Positions 1 to 8,284 of a stretch of 64,000 nucleotides of DNA are shown here, piece by piece (within the stretch, counting starts at the first letter, position 1; the number at the start of each line of letters is the position of its first letter). Below the pieces are notes generated by a model that was not told the origin of the DNA, did not search any database, and was given only the letters and a program-made list of their open reading frames with translations. A program made the translations under genes and the position numbers. The DNA is taken from NCBI RefSeq assembly GCF_007002745.1, contig NZ_SGNY01000005.1, positions 186,001-250,000 of the forward strand, in the 5' to 3' direction. The DNA comes from Martinezella rhizogenes. GTDB taxonomy: Bacteria > Pseudomonadota > Alphaproteobacteria > Rhizobiales > Rhizobiaceae.

Positions 1-1153
1 CGAGGCTGCGGCTTTCGACATTTTCGAAGGTCGTGTCATATTGCAGCCGTGTGTCGATCAGGAAGTTTTCGGTTTCGGTGTCGTTGCCGAAAAAGGCGCG
101 GTTGGCGATGGTCGAACCGTTGGTCGGCGTGGATGCGATATAGGCGTAACCGAAATCGGTATTGGTCTTGCTGTAGCGCGCATTGGAACTCAGCGTGAGG
201 CCCGAGCCGAAATCGTGGTCAAACATCACGCTGACCGAATTGCGGTTGGTGCCGCGATAATTGTAGTCCGGTTCGCCGAAGAAACGGCTCCTGTCGAAAT
301 GCGAACCGACCGGATGGCCGCCGCCGCCGGGAACGCCATCCTTGTTGAGGTGGTCGTAAACCACGGTCAGGCTGGTGACATCGGTCGGACGCCAGGTCAG
401 GCCGCCCATGAAGAATTTCTCGTCATCGCGGGAATAGTCATATTCCGCGTCGGCATTTCTGAGCTTGCCGGTCAGGCGATAGGACAGCGTATCGTCGCTG
501 GTGATCTTGTCGCCGAAATCAAAACCGGTCTCGGCGCGGCTGTAGGAGCCGCCGGTGACATAGGCTTCGCCGAAACGGGCGCGTTTCGGCACCTTGGTGG
601 AATAGTTCACCGAGCCGCCGGGATCCGAGACGCCAAAGGTGGTGGAGTTGCCGCCCTTCAGCACTTCCACGCGCTCATAGGCATAGGTTTCTTCGCGCAG
701 CGCACCGAAGGGCCGGCCGAGCGTCAGGCCGTCGCGATAGGTATAGGCGTCGAAACCGCGAATCTTGAAATAGTCGAAACGATCGTCGGAGCCGTAGAAA
801 TCCGTGGTCACGCCGGCGGTATATTGCAGCGCCTCTTCCACGGTCTGCACACCGCGCTGCTGCATTTCCTTGGCGGTGATGACGGAAACGGAAGCGGGCG
901 TATCGAGAATATCGGTCGCCATCTTGCTGCCGCTCGTGGTGCGGGTGGCGACAATGGACTTCTGGTCATTGTCGCCGCTGTCGATGGTGATCCGTTCCAG
1001 AACCGTGCTGCCGCTTGTATTGGCAGCCTCCTGCGCCAGCAAGGGGCCGGGCAGGGTGGCGACAAGCGCCGTGCAGGCAAGCAGGGCCGCTCTCCCATGC
1101 AAATGTGGCGCGGTTTTACGGTTTTTGCCGGCGATTTCGATTTTCATTGCCAT
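1..1153 (-). CDS. TonB-dependent siderophore receptor, 3' part missing (runs off the left edge)
   Basis: Outer-membrane receptor that takes ferric siderophore into the periplasm using TonB energy. The frame opens at an ATG at 1153-1151 (MAMKIEIAGK) and stays open to base 1, about 384 residues. It shows a signal peptide (hydrophobic stretch ending PLLAQEA), then the plug domain: ILDTPASVSVIT, the TVEEALQYTAGV segment, FKIRGFDAYTYRDGL, and YERVEVLKGGNSTTFGVSDPGG as the plug's end. The first barrel strands follow. This order fits the FhuA/FpvA-like siderophore-receptor family (usually about 700-800 residues), so roughly half the gene lies outside. It is divergent from the periplasmic binding protein and importer, which should take the same ligand onward. 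The ligand cannot be read from the sequence; hydroxamate types are common in this family. Confidence 0.93.
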   Translation of the reverse strand, partial: MAMKIEIAGKNRKTAPHLHGRAALLACTALVATLPGPLLAQEAANTSGSTVLERITIDSGDNDQKSIVATRTTSGSKMATDILDTPASVSVITAKEMQQRGVQTVEEALQYTAGVTTDFYGSDDRFDYFKIRGFDAYTYRDGLTLGRPFGALREETYAYERVEVLKGGNSTTFGVSDPGGSVNYSTKVPKRARFGEAYVTGGSYSRAETGFDFGDKITSDDTLSYRLTGKLRNADAEYDYSRDDEKFFMGGLTWRPTDVTSLTVVYDHLNKDGVPGGGGHPVGSHFDRSRFFGEPDYNYRGTNRNSVSVMFDHDFGSGLTLSSNARYSKTNTDFGYAYIASTPTNGSTIANRAFFGNDTETENFLIDTRLQYDTTFENVESRSL

Positions 1154-1368
1154 ATTCCAGAAGTTGATGCCCCGATCGCCGCTTGCACGGCCCACTCTCG
1201 AAGCGCCCAATAACTTGAGAAAGTTAGTCCGGTATTGTAACTTTTTGCGGTTTTGTACAAAACCCCGGAAATTTCACCGCTGTTCGGGCGGCATCTCTTC
1301 CTTAGGCTTGACGGGGGCATGTGAAGCTGAGAGTTCAAGTCCACTTTTGAACCTTTGAGAGCTTCGTC
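1154..1368. promoter_or_regulatory. Divergent promoter region of the siderophore genes, with inverted repeat
   Basis: This 215-bp gap separates the receptor gene from the importer operon and must hold both promoters. An inverted repeat with perfect 6-base arms, GTTCAA at 1333-1338 and TTGAAC at 1347-1352, lies 17 bp before the importer start and could be an operator or a leader hairpin. I do not see a convincing Fur box or iron-responsive operator, although iron control (RirA/Fur) is expected for such genes. Confidence 0.4.
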
Positions 1369-2379
1369 ATGCTTCGTCCGTTCCGCTGCCTCGTGCCGGC
1401 CTTTGTGCTGTTTCTGTCGATAATCGCGCCAAATATGGCCTTGGCGGATGATGCGACGACCTATCCCATCGTCATCAAGCACGCCTTCGGTACGACGACG
1501 ATTGCAAAGAAGCCGCAGCGCGTCGCCACTGTCGCCTGGGCAAACCATGAGGTGCCGCTGGCGCTCGGCGTCGTGCCTGTCGGTTTCGCCGCCGCCAATT
1601 TCGGTGATGATGACGGCGATGGCCTGCTGCCCTGGGTGGCAAAGCGGCTCGCGGAACTCAAGGCGGACAAACCGGTTCTGTTTGACGAGGGTGATGGCAT
1701 CGATTTCGAGGCCGTGGCGGCAACGCAGCCGGATGTCATTCTCGCGGCCTATTCCGGTCTCAGCCAGTCTGACTATGATACGCTGAGCCAGATCGCGCCT
1801 GTGGTCGCCTATCCCGTTTCCCCGTGGGCGACGGACTGGCGCGAGATGATCCGGCTGAATAGCGCGGGCCTTGGCATGGCTGCGGAAGGTGAAGCGCTGA
1901 TCAAACGCATCGAGACGGAGATTGCCGAGGTGGTCGCCGGCCATCCGCAGCTGAAGGGCAAGTCGGCGATGTTCGTTACCCATCTCGACGCTACCAATCT
2001 CAGCGTCGTCAATTTTTACACCGCCAATGACAGCCGGGTGAAGTTCTTCGCCGATCTCGGGCTTGCCTCGCCGAAAAGCGTCGTGGAAGCAACGAAGCCG
2101 GGACAATTCGCCGCGGGCGTCAGCGCCGAGCGTGTCGATGCCTTCGATGATGTCGATATTGTCGTGACCTATGGCAGCAAGCCGCTGTTCGATGCCATGC
2201 GTGCCGATCCGCTTTTGGCCCGCATGCCGGCCGTTTCCCATGATGCCATCGTCATGCTGGGGCGCGATCCGCTCGGAACAGCGTCCAATCCCACGCCGCT
2301 GTCGATTTCCTGGGTGCTGAAGGACTATGCCGATCTTCTGGCGAAAGCGGCGGACAAAGCCTCCGGGAAGTCCCAATGA
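1369..2379 (+). CDS. Iron-siderophore ABC transporter, periplasmic binding protein
   Basis: A 336-residue class III binding protein of the FecB/FhuD type. It captures ferric siderophore in the periplasm and hands it to the permeases encoded just downstream. The N-terminus is a Sec signal (MLRPFRCLVPAFVLFLSIIAP, cleavage near ALA/DD). The mature part has the usual ...KKPQRVATVAW start of the first lobe, a link helix region, and the second-lobe NPTPLSISWVL segment. The stop overlaps the next start (ATGA at 2376-2379), so translation is coupled. The divergent TonB receptor completes the uptake route. Exact ligand unknown. Confidence 0.92.
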   Translation: MLRPFRCLVPAFVLFLSIIAPNMALADDATTYPIVIKHAFGTTTIAKKPQRVATVAWANHEVPLALGVVPVGFAAANFGDDDGDGLLPWVAKRLAELKADKPVLFDEGDGIDFEAVAATQPDVILAAYSGLSQSDYDTLSQIAPVVAYPVSPWATDWREMIRLNSAGLGMAAEGEALIKRIETEIAEVVAGHPQLKGKSAMFVTHLDATNLSVVNFYTANDSRVKFFADLGLASPKSVVEATKPGQFAAGVSAERVDAFDDVDIVVTYGSKPLFDAMRADPLLARMPAVSHDAIVMLGRDPLGTASNPTPLSISWVLKDYADLLAKAADKASGKSQ

Positions 2380-3419
2380 CAATGCCGGGATCCGGTAAAG
2401 GTCCGGTCGTGCTGCTTGCCGGCCGCTCCAACTGCAAACGAACGGTGTGGCTCAGCGCCGCGCTGGCGCTTCTGGCCGCGCTTTGCGCGCTTTCGGTCGC
2501 CATCGGCACGCGTGATGTATCGCTGGCGGATATTACCGCAGCGCTTGCTGGCCGCGTTGAGACCGTTGCGGAAGCGGCGGTATCGGTCCGCCTGCCGCGC
2601 ACGGTGCTTGCGCTTCTGGCCGGGGCCGCGCTCGGTCTGGCGGGAGCCATCATGCAGGGCGTTACCCGCAATCCGCTGGCCGATCCCGGCATTCTCGGCG
2701 TTAATATGGGTGCGTCGCTCGCCGTCGTCATTGCCATCGTCTGGTTCGGCATTGCGTCTTCGCAGGCCTTCATCATTGCTGCCATCATCGGTGCTGGTCT
2801 CTCGGCCGTCTTTGTTTATGTCGTCGGTTCGCTGGGGCGGGGCGGGGCCACGCCACTGAAACTGGCGCTTGCCGGTGCCGCCACATCCGTGGCCTTCTCC
2901 TCACTGGTCATCGCCGTGGTGCTGCCACGCAGCGATATTGCCGGTGGCATTCGCGCCTGGCAGATCGGCGGTGTCGGCGGCGCGACCTTTGAGCGCATCG
3001 AGACCGTTCTACCGTTTCTGGCTGCCGGTTTTGCCATCAGTCTGCTTTCGGCGCGCAGGCTGAATTCGCTGGCGCTGGGTGACGAGCTCGCCGCCGGCCT
3101 TGGTGAAAATGTCGCTGTCGCCAGGGCCGTGGCCTCTTTCGGTGCCATTCTGCTCTGCGGTGCGGCCACTGCCATCTGCGGGCCGATCGGTTTTGTCGGG
3201 CTGGTGGTGCCACATCTGTGCCGCCTGCTTGTCGGTGTCGACAATCGCTGGCTGCTACCGTTTTCCGCGCTTGGCGGCGCCTGCCTGCTGCTTGCTGCCG
3301 ATATTGTCGGCCGCATCGTCGCACGGCCGTCCGAACTGGATGTCGGCATCGTCACCGCGCTGGTCGGTGCACCATTCTTCATCTGGATCGTCAGACGCCA
3401 GCGGGTGCGTGAACTATGA
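2376..3419 (+). CDS. Iron-siderophore ABC transporter permease 1 (FecCD family)
   Basis: A 347-residue integral membrane protein of the BtuC/FecCD/FhuB family, predicted to have about ten membrane spans. Family marks visible are VRLPRTVLALLAGAALGLAG, QGVTRNPLADPGILG, and the cytoplasmic coupling stretch GPIGFVGLVVPHLCRLLVG near the C-terminus. It forms a heterodimeric channel with the next gene product. Its start overlaps the binding-protein stop, and its stop overlaps the second permease start (ATGACC at 3416-3421). The complete length suggests a working gene. Confidence 0.93.
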   Translation: MTMPGSGKGPVVLLAGRSNCKRTVWLSAALALLAALCALSVAIGTRDVSLADITAALAGRVETVAEAAVSVRLPRTVLALLAGAALGLAGAIMQGVTRNPLADPGILGVNMGASLAVVIAIVWFGIASSQAFIIAAIIGAGLSAVFVYVVGSLGRGGATPLKLALAGAATSVAFSSLVIAVVLPRSDIAGGIRAWQIGGVGGATFERIETVLPFLAAGFAISLLSARRLNSLALGDELAAGLGENVAVARAVASFGAILLCGAATAICGPIGFVGLVVPHLCRLLVGVDNRWLLPFSALGGACLLLAADIVGRIVARPSELDVGIVTALVGAPFFIWIVRRQRVREL

Positions 3420-4456
3420 CCATGCATGCTGCCGTCATCGACACACTGGTTTTCAACCGCCGCACCCGACAGCGCCGGCGTCGCCTTGTCATTGCCGTCC
3501 TGTCGCTCCTGCTGATCGCCGCATTCGCACTGACGCTGATGCTGGGGCAATCCTTTACGCCGCCCGGTGAGGTGATCCGCGTCTTGGCTGGCGAGGATAT
3601 TGCCGGTGTCAGCTTCACTGTCGGGCAATTGCGCCTGCCGCGTGCGCTGCTTTCGGTGCTGGCCGGGCTGAGCTTCGGGCTGGGCGGTGTTGCCTTTCAG
3701 ATCATGCTGCGCAACCCGCTTGCCAGTCCCGATATTATCGGCATCAGTTCCGGCGCGAGCGCTGCCGCCGTCTTCGCCATCGTCGTGCTGCAGCTGAACG
3801 GGCCGCTCGTCTCGGTCTTTGCTGTCATCGCCGGTCTTGGCATTGCGCTGCTGGTCTATCTCCTGTCCTTCCGCAACGGCGTGGCGGGAACACGGCTTAT
3901 CCTTGTCGGCATCGGCGTTTCTGCCATGCTCGAAAGTTTCATCGCCTATATTCTCTCCGTCGCGCCCGCCTGGACGCTTCAGGAGGCGATGCGCTGGCTG
4001 ACGGGCAGTGTCAACGGTGCCAAACTTGCCCAGACGTCGCCGCTCCTCATCGCGCTCATCCTGTTCGGCGGGCTGCTTATCAGTCGTGCGCGTGATCTCG
4101 AGGCGTTGCGGCTCGGCGATGATGCCGCGGCCGCACTCGGCGTGCGAGTTGGGAAAACGCGCATCATCGTCATCATCGCCGCCGTGGGCATGATCGCTTT
4201 TGCAACGGCTGTCTCGGGACCTATCGCCTTTGTCGCTTTCCTGTCGGGGCCGATTGCCGCGCGTATCGTCGGCAGCAACGGCTCACTGCTCGTTCCCGCC
4301 GCACTTGTAGGCGCGGTGCTGGTGCTGGTGGGAGATTATTGCGGCCAGTTCCTGCTGCCGGGTCGATACCCGGTCGGCGTCGTTACCGGCGCGCTGGGCG
4401 CGCCCTATCTGATTTACCTTATCGTGCGGGTCAACCGCAGCGGAGGCTCGTTATGA
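3416..4456 (+). CDS. Iron-siderophore ABC transporter permease 2 (FecCD family)
   Basis: The second 346-residue FecCD-type permease. It carries LRLPRALLSVLAGLSFGLGG, FQIMLRNPLASPDIIGISSGAS and the coupling segment GPIAFVAFLSGPIAARIVG, all hallmarks of siderophore permeases. The two permeases are paralogues of nearly equal length and should pair one-to-one in the inner membrane. It overlaps its neighbours by 4 bp on both sides, as expected for a tightly coupled operon. Confidence 0.93.
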   Translation: MTMHAAVIDTLVFNRRTRQRRRRLVIAVLSLLLIAAFALTLMLGQSFTPPGEVIRVLAGEDIAGVSFTVGQLRLPRALLSVLAGLSFGLGGVAFQIMLRNPLASPDIIGISSGASAAAVFAIVVLQLNGPLVSVFAVIAGLGIALLVYLLSFRNGVAGTRLILVGIGVSAMLESFIAYILSVAPAWTLQEAMRWLTGSVNGAKLAQTSPLLIALILFGGLLISRARDLEALRLGDDAAAALGVRVGKTRIIVIIAAVGMIAFATAVSGPIAFVAFLSGPIAARIVGSNGSLLVPAALVGAVLVLVGDYCGQFLLPGRYPVGVVTGALGAPYLIYLIVRVNRSGGSL

Positions 4457-5268
4457 CCGGCCACTCCCTTTCCGTGAACGGCCTATCGGCTGGCTACGGC
4501 GAAACCCTTATCATCGAAGGGCTCGATCTCGTTGTTCCGCGCGGCAGGATCACGGTTATCGTCGGCGCCAATGCCTGCGGCAAGTCCACACTTCTCCGCA
4601 GCATGTCGCGACTGATCACGCCCCGCGCCGGGCAAGTCGTGCTCGATGGGAAATCGATCCACCGGCTTCCTTCGAAGGAACTGGCGCAGCGCATGGGCCT
4701 TTTGCCGCAATCGCCGATCGCGCCGGAGGGCATTGTTGTTGCTGATCTGGTCAGCCGTGGCCGACATCCGCATCACGGCCTTTTCGCCCGCTGGTCGCGG
4801 CAGGATGACGAGGCGGTCGCCGCAGCCCTCGTCGCCACCGATACGGTTGACCTTGCCGAGCGGCCGGTGGATGAGCTTTCTGGCGGCCAGCGGCAACGCG
4901 TCTGGATCGCCATGGCGCTTGCCCAGCAGACCGACATATTGCTGCTGGATGAGCCGACCACCTTCCTCGATATCAGCCACCAGGTCGAAGTGCTGGATCT
5001 TCTTACTGACCTCAACCACACCCGGGAGACTACCATCGTCATGGTGCTGCACGATCTCAATCTCGCAGCCCGTTATGCCGATCATCTCGTGGCCATGAGG
5101 GACGGAAAGCTGCATGTCTGCGGCACGCCGGAAGAGGTGCTGACGGAAGAGAATGTGCGCCACGTCTTCGGCATCGAAAGCCGGGTCATCGAAGATCCGA
5201 CCTCCGGCAAGCCGATGATGTTGCCGATCGGGCGGCACCGGGTGGTGGGGGATGACGTCTGGGGCTGA
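4453..5268 (+). CDS. Iron-siderophore ABC transporter ATP-binding protein (FecE/FhuC-like)
   Basis: A 271-residue cytoplasmic ATPase driving ferric-siderophore import. It has Walker A GANACGKST (residues 38-46), Q-loop LLPQSP, signature [15 protein letters not shown], Walker B ILLLDEPTTFLD and the switch histidine VLHDLNLA. I place the start at the ATG at 4453, which overlaps the permease stop as ATGA; a longer upstream reading would run inside the permease gene. Its stop codon (5266-5268) directly abuts the stop of the convergent antitoxin gene, so there is no room for a separate terminator. Confidence 0.93.
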   Translation: MTGHSLSVNGLSAGYGETLIIEGLDLVVPRGRITVIVGANACGKSTLLRSMSRLITPRAGQVVLDGKSIHRLPSKELAQRMGLLPQSPIAPEGIVVADLVSRGRHPHHGLFARWSRQDDEAVAAALVATDTVDLAERPVDELSGGQRQRVWIAMALAQQTDILLLDEPTTFLDISHQVEVLDLLTDLNHTRETTIVMVLHDLNLAARYADHLVAMRDGKLHVCGTPEEVLTEENVRHVFGIESRVIEDPTSGKPMMLPIGRHRVVGDDVWG

Positions 5269-5559
5269 TCATGCCGCCTTTTGTTTGCTGGTGAGCTGAA
5301 AACCCAGGGAGTTGAGGACGGCGATCGTCGTTTCAAGCGTCGGATTTCCCGCTTCGCTGAGCGACTTGTAAAGATGCTCTCTGGCAAGTCCGGTTTCACG
5401 CGCGACCTGCGTCATGCCTTTTGCGCGCGCGATGACACCAAGCGCATTTGCAATGTATGCCGCATCATTGGTTGCGAACGCATCCTCCAGAAACACCTCA
5501 ATGGCTTCATTGCTCCTGAGGTGTTCGGCGGGATCAAAGTTCGTGAATTTCTCACTCAT
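5269..5559 (-). CDS. HigA-like antitoxin, helix-turn-helix addiction module antidote
   Basis: A 96-residue DNA-binding protein starting MSEKFTNFDPAEHL (ATG at 5559). A slightly longer start at 5565 (MTMSEKF) is also possible. The C-terminal half is an Xre-type helix-turn-helix: GVIARAKGMTQVARETGLAREHLYKSLSEAGNPTLETTIAVLNSLG. This matches the TIGR02684-type 'probable addiction module antidote' family. It follows the toxin gene with an 8-bp overlap (5552-5559), the toxin-first order seen in higBA systems. It should neutralise the toxin and repress the promoter at the palindrome 5867-5884. Confidence 0.88.
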   Translation of the reverse strand: MSEKFTNFDPAEHLRSNEAIEVFLEDAFATNDAAYIANALGVIARAKGMTQVARETGLAREHLYKSLSEAGNPTLETTIAVLNSLGFQLTSKQKAA

Positions 5560-5854
5560 CGTCATCACTCCATTGCGCCGCAATCTGCCTTGCGGCTTTG
5601 ATGTCCTTCTCCTGGGTGCTTTTGTCCCCGCCACAAAGGAGAACGATAATGACATCGCCTGACCTTACGAAGTAAACCCGATAGCCTGGCCCATAATGGA
5701 TGCGCAATTCGCTGATGCCATTGCCAACGGGAGCGACGTCGCCTGCATGACCAAAGGAAAGCCTGTTCAGGCGGGACGTAATCAGAGCCTTGCCCCGTTC
5801 ATCCTTCAGTTTGTCAAACCATTTTTGAAATGTTGCAGATTGCTTTAGCTGCAT
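5552..5854 (-). CDS. HigB/RelE-superfamily toxin, addiction module killer protein
   Basis: A 100-residue protein of the RelE/ParE fold, closest by eye to the TIGR02683 'addiction module killer' (phage Gp49-like HigB) group. It has an N-terminal helix FQKWFDKLKDERGKALITSRLNRL, then GNGISELRIHYGPGYRVYFVRSGDVIIVLLCGGDKSTQEKDI, the typical strand-rich core with the GxGYRVYF and LLCGGDK motifs. These toxins are ribosome-dependent mRNA interferases. The gene precedes its antitoxin and shares a promoter with it. The pair sits in convergent orientation to the siderophore operon and looks like an inserted cassette; I see no flanking attachment repeats. Confidence 0.88.
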   Translation of the reverse strand: MQLKQSATFQKWFDKLKDERGKALITSRLNRLSFGHAGDVAPVGNGISELRIHYGPGYRVYFVRSGDVIIVLLCGGDKSTQEKDIKAARQIAAQWSDDDE

Positions 5855-5866
5855 TGTAATCGAGAC

Positions 5867-5884
5867 TGTAATTTATAAGTTACA
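5867..5884. promoter_or_regulatory. Likely operator of the toxin-antitoxin operon (imperfect palindrome)
   Basis: An 18-bp palindrome, TGTAATTTATAAGTTACA, is symmetric at 16 of 18 positions (arms TGTAA/TTACA, centre TTATAA). It starts 13 bp upstream of the toxin ATG in an AT-rich island. Type II antitoxins usually repress their own promoter through such sites, so HigA-like binding is the natural inference. Confidence 0.6.
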
Positions 5885-6016
5885 AAATGGGAAGATGGAA
5901 TATTGAAAACTGAAATCGGGTAGGTGAAAGATGTTGCCGGTCTGGCAGCACAGGAGGGTTGCAGCACTGCAATGGACAGCAATAAGCCGCTGACGTTACA
6001 GCCTTATGCCAAGCCG

Positions 6017-6889
6017 TCACGGCCAGGCCGCATAGGATGGCGGCGGCACGTTCTGCATCCGCATTGCGGCCCGGCGGAAACGTCCGGGAGATGTGCCTTC
6101 GTTGCGGGTGAAGAAGCGATTGAAATAGCCGGGGTCCTGAAAGCCCAATCGAAACGCGATTTCAGCAACTTGCAGTGATGAGTTGAGAAGAAGGTCGCGC
6201 GCTTCGGAGAGCAACTCCCGGTGAATATAGGCTTGCGGCGAAAGCCCCGTGGCCTTGCGCACCGCAAATCCCAGGCGTTCACGGTTCACGCTCAGATATC
6301 TAGCATAATCGTCCACGCCCCATTGGTCGCGCTTGTGCTGACTCACCAGCAGGACGAACCGTTCGGTAAGGCTGCCGGGGGTGGAGATGGCGGCGGCAAT
6401 ATCGGCGATGGCGTGCTGGCAGATGCGGATGAGGGTAACACAGAGCAGGCTGGCGATGATCGTGTCCGAACCGGTTGTTGCGCGGACATTCTCGCTGGCG
6501 ATGGTCTCGAGATAACCCGCCAGCTCCTGCCGGTCCTTTTCCGCTGGCACCTGCGTCAGAACACGCTGCAATATGTTGCGCACGGCGCTGGCGCTCGTGC
6601 CGGTGGGCATCGCATGGGCAAGCCCGATTTCGCTCGTCCTCAGCAGCGATCCACGGCTTCCAGCATTCAGGCGCAGGCGGCCGGCGGGGCCGCTGGGCAG
6701 CCAGACGAGCCCCGGTGCTACGACCGGCAGCGTCTTTTCACCTTGGAGAATTTCCGCTTCACCGGCGGAAAGGAGAAGCAGATGGGCGCTGTCCGACTCC
6801 AGCCGCAACTCCGATACGCGCAATGACGAGGAGAGGTTGCGTGCGGTTATCTCAGCGCGATTGCCGGCAATCTGGCTTTGCAGCGGCAT
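6017..6889 (-). CDS. AraC-family transcriptional regulator
   Basis: A 290-residue regulator with an N-terminal cupin-like sensor half and a C-terminal AraC domain with two helix-turn-helices. Recognisable parts are DDYARYLSVNRERLGFAVRKATGLSPQAYIHRELLSEARDLL and the family signature LQVAEIAFRLGFQDPGYFNRFFTRNEGTSPGRFRR. It is divergent from the transporter/aldehyde-dehydrogenase operon at 7024-12994 (134 bp between start codons) and is probably its activator, responding to the imported compound or a catabolite. The upstream stretch 5885-6016 holds no gene. Confidence 0.9.
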   Translation of the reverse strand: MPLQSQIAGNRAEITARNLSSSLRVSELRLESDSAHLLLLSAGEAEILQGEKTLPVVAPGLVWLPSGPAGRLRLNAGSRGSLLRTSEIGLAHAMPTGTSASAVRNILQRVLTQVPAEKDRQELAGYLETIASENVRATTGSDTIIASLLCVTLIRICQHAIADIAAAISTPGSLTERFVLLVSQHKRDQWGVDDYARYLSVNRERLGFAVRKATGLSPQAYIHRELLSEARDLLLNSSLQVAEIAFRLGFQDPGYFNRFFTRNEGTSPGRFRRAAMRMQNVPPPSYAAWP

Positions 6890-7023
6890 TATGCCTCCAA
6901 AAGTACAATAATGCGCTACACTAGTGCATTTTATATGCGGCTGTCATTGCTAAACTTTGCTCAGCGCAGGGGAAAACCTTGAGGAGAACGGCAACCCCGA
7001 TAAGGCGCTTTGGGAGGAACATC

Positions 7024-8238
7024 ATGAATAGTCTGAAGCGCAGAACGCTGTTCTGCCTGCTCTCCGGTGCTGCCCTGTCGGCGGTATCTTTCGGTGTTGC
7101 CAATGCGCAGGACCGCACATCGGTGAAGATCGGTTATGCCGTTTCAAAAAGCGGCGCCAATGCCACGGGTGCTGGCATTACCACCATTCCAAACTACAAA
7201 TTATGGGTGAAGGAGGTCAACGATGCCGGTGGTCTCACTTTGCCGGATGGCAAGCGCCTGCCGGTGGAAGTGGTCGAATATGACGACCGTTCCTCGGCGG
7301 AGGATGCGGTGCGGTTCACCGAACGTCTGGCCAGCCAGGACAAGGTCGATTTCATTCTGCCGCCATGGGGCACGGGCTTCAATCTGGCCGTCGCACCGCT
7401 TTATGAGCGCTTCGGTTATCCGCAGCTAGCGGTCACAGGCGTGACCGACAAGGCGCCCGAATTTGCCGCGCGCTGGAAGAAGAGCTTCTGGATGCTGGGC
7501 GGCGGCCATGATTATGCCAATGCGCTGGCCGACGTTTTGAAAGCCGCGCGCGAGGCCGGCCAGATCAACGACAAGGTCGCGGTGATTTCCGTGGCTGACG
7601 GTTTCGGCATCGATCTCATCAAGGCTGCGCGACCGGCGCTGAAGGAAGCGGGTTTCACACTCGCCTATGACAAGACCTATCCGGTCGGCACTTCGGATTT
7701 CGCAGCACTGGTGAACGAGGCGGCGTCGAGCGGTGCCGACAGCTTCATCGCCTTTTCCTATCCGCCCGACAGTTTTGCGGTGACGAAACAGGCGCAGACG
7801 GCCCGGTTTAACCCGAAGGTTCTTTATGTCGGCGTCGGCGGTGCTTTCCCGATCTTCCCGAAGGTCTCCGATGGCAAGCAGGAAGGCGTGATCAGCATCG
7901 GCGGCGTTGATGGCAGCAGCGACAGGATCGAGGATTATTTCAAGCGCCACGAGGCCTTTATCGGCGCCAAGCCGGACAGCTGGGCAAGCGCCATCACCTA
8001 TGCGAGCCTCGAAATGCTGGCCCAGTCCGTTCAACGCGTCGGCCTCGACAAGGCGGCGGTGGCAAATGAGCTTTCGACGGGAAGCTTCGACACCGTTATC
8101 GGCCCGGTCAAGCTTGAAGACAACCAGCTTCGCCAGCTCTGGTGGGCGGGGCAATGGCAGGGTGACCGCTTTGTGGCGATTGCGCCGGCAGACCGTTCAG
8201 GCGCGGCAAAGCCGGTCATTCCGAAGCCGCAATGGTGA
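7024..8238 (+). CDS. Amino-acid/amide-type ABC transporter periplasmic binding protein (LivJ/K-like)
   Basis: A 404-residue type I periplasmic binding protein. I start it at the ATG at 7024 (MNSLKRRTLF), preceded by GGAGG, rather than at an upstream ATG. The signal peptide ends at ...GVANA/QD. The mature protein begins VKIGYAVSKSGANATGAGITTIPNYKLWVKEVNDAGG, typical of the LivJ/AmiC-like group (Peripla_BP_6). The group binds branched-chain amino acids, amides, urea or aromatic acids. The aldehyde dehydrogenase in the operon hints at an aromatic or amine-derived substrate, but the ligand is not readable. A strong hairpin follows the stop. Confidence 0.9.
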   Translation: MNSLKRRTLFCLLSGAALSAVSFGVANAQDRTSVKIGYAVSKSGANATGAGITTIPNYKLWVKEVNDAGGLTLPDGKRLPVEVVEYDDRSSAEDAVRFTERLASQDKVDFILPPWGTGFNLAVAPLYERFGYPQLAVTGVTDKAPEFAARWKKSFWMLGGGHDYANALADVLKAAREAGQINDKVAVISVADGFGIDLIKAARPALKEAGFTLAYDKTYPVGTSDFAALVNEAASSGADSFIAFSYPPDSFAVTKQAQTARFNPKVLYVGVGGAFPIFPKVSDGKQEGVISIGGVDGSSDRIEDYFKRHEAFIGAKPDSWASAITYASLEMLAQSVQRVGLDKAAVANELSTGSFDTVIGPVKLEDNQLRQLWWAGQWQGDRFVAIAPADRSGAAKPVIPKPQW

Positions 8239-8244
8239 GCCTTT

Positions 8245-8273
8245 GCCGGCCGGGGCCGTGAACCCCGGCCGGC
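8245..8273 (+). other. Intercistronic hairpin after the binding-protein gene
   Basis: Perfect inverted repeat GCCGGCCGGGG (8245-8255) / CCCCGGCCGGC (8263-8273) with a 7-base loop and no T-run. It lies between the binding-protein and permease genes. Such stems usually protect the 3' end of the abundant upstream message or partly attenuate downstream expression. Confidence 0.7.
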
Positions 8274-8284
8274 AGGCTTCCGCC

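Noticed and set aside
41-1213. Plus-strand open frame of 390 codons at the left edge
   Set aside because: The opposite strand encodes a clear TonB-dependent receptor with signal peptide and plug domain; the plus frame lacks any motif.
1154-1368. Fur or RirA box in the siderophore promoter region
   Set aside because: I looked for a Fur-type 19-mer and for TGA-N9-TCA-like iron operators and found no convincing match by eye.
3236-3243. TGTCGACA inside the siderophore permease gene as another GntR site
   Set aside because: It lies within a conserved coding segment and is far from any promoter. An 8-mer palindrome is expected about once by chance in 64 kb.
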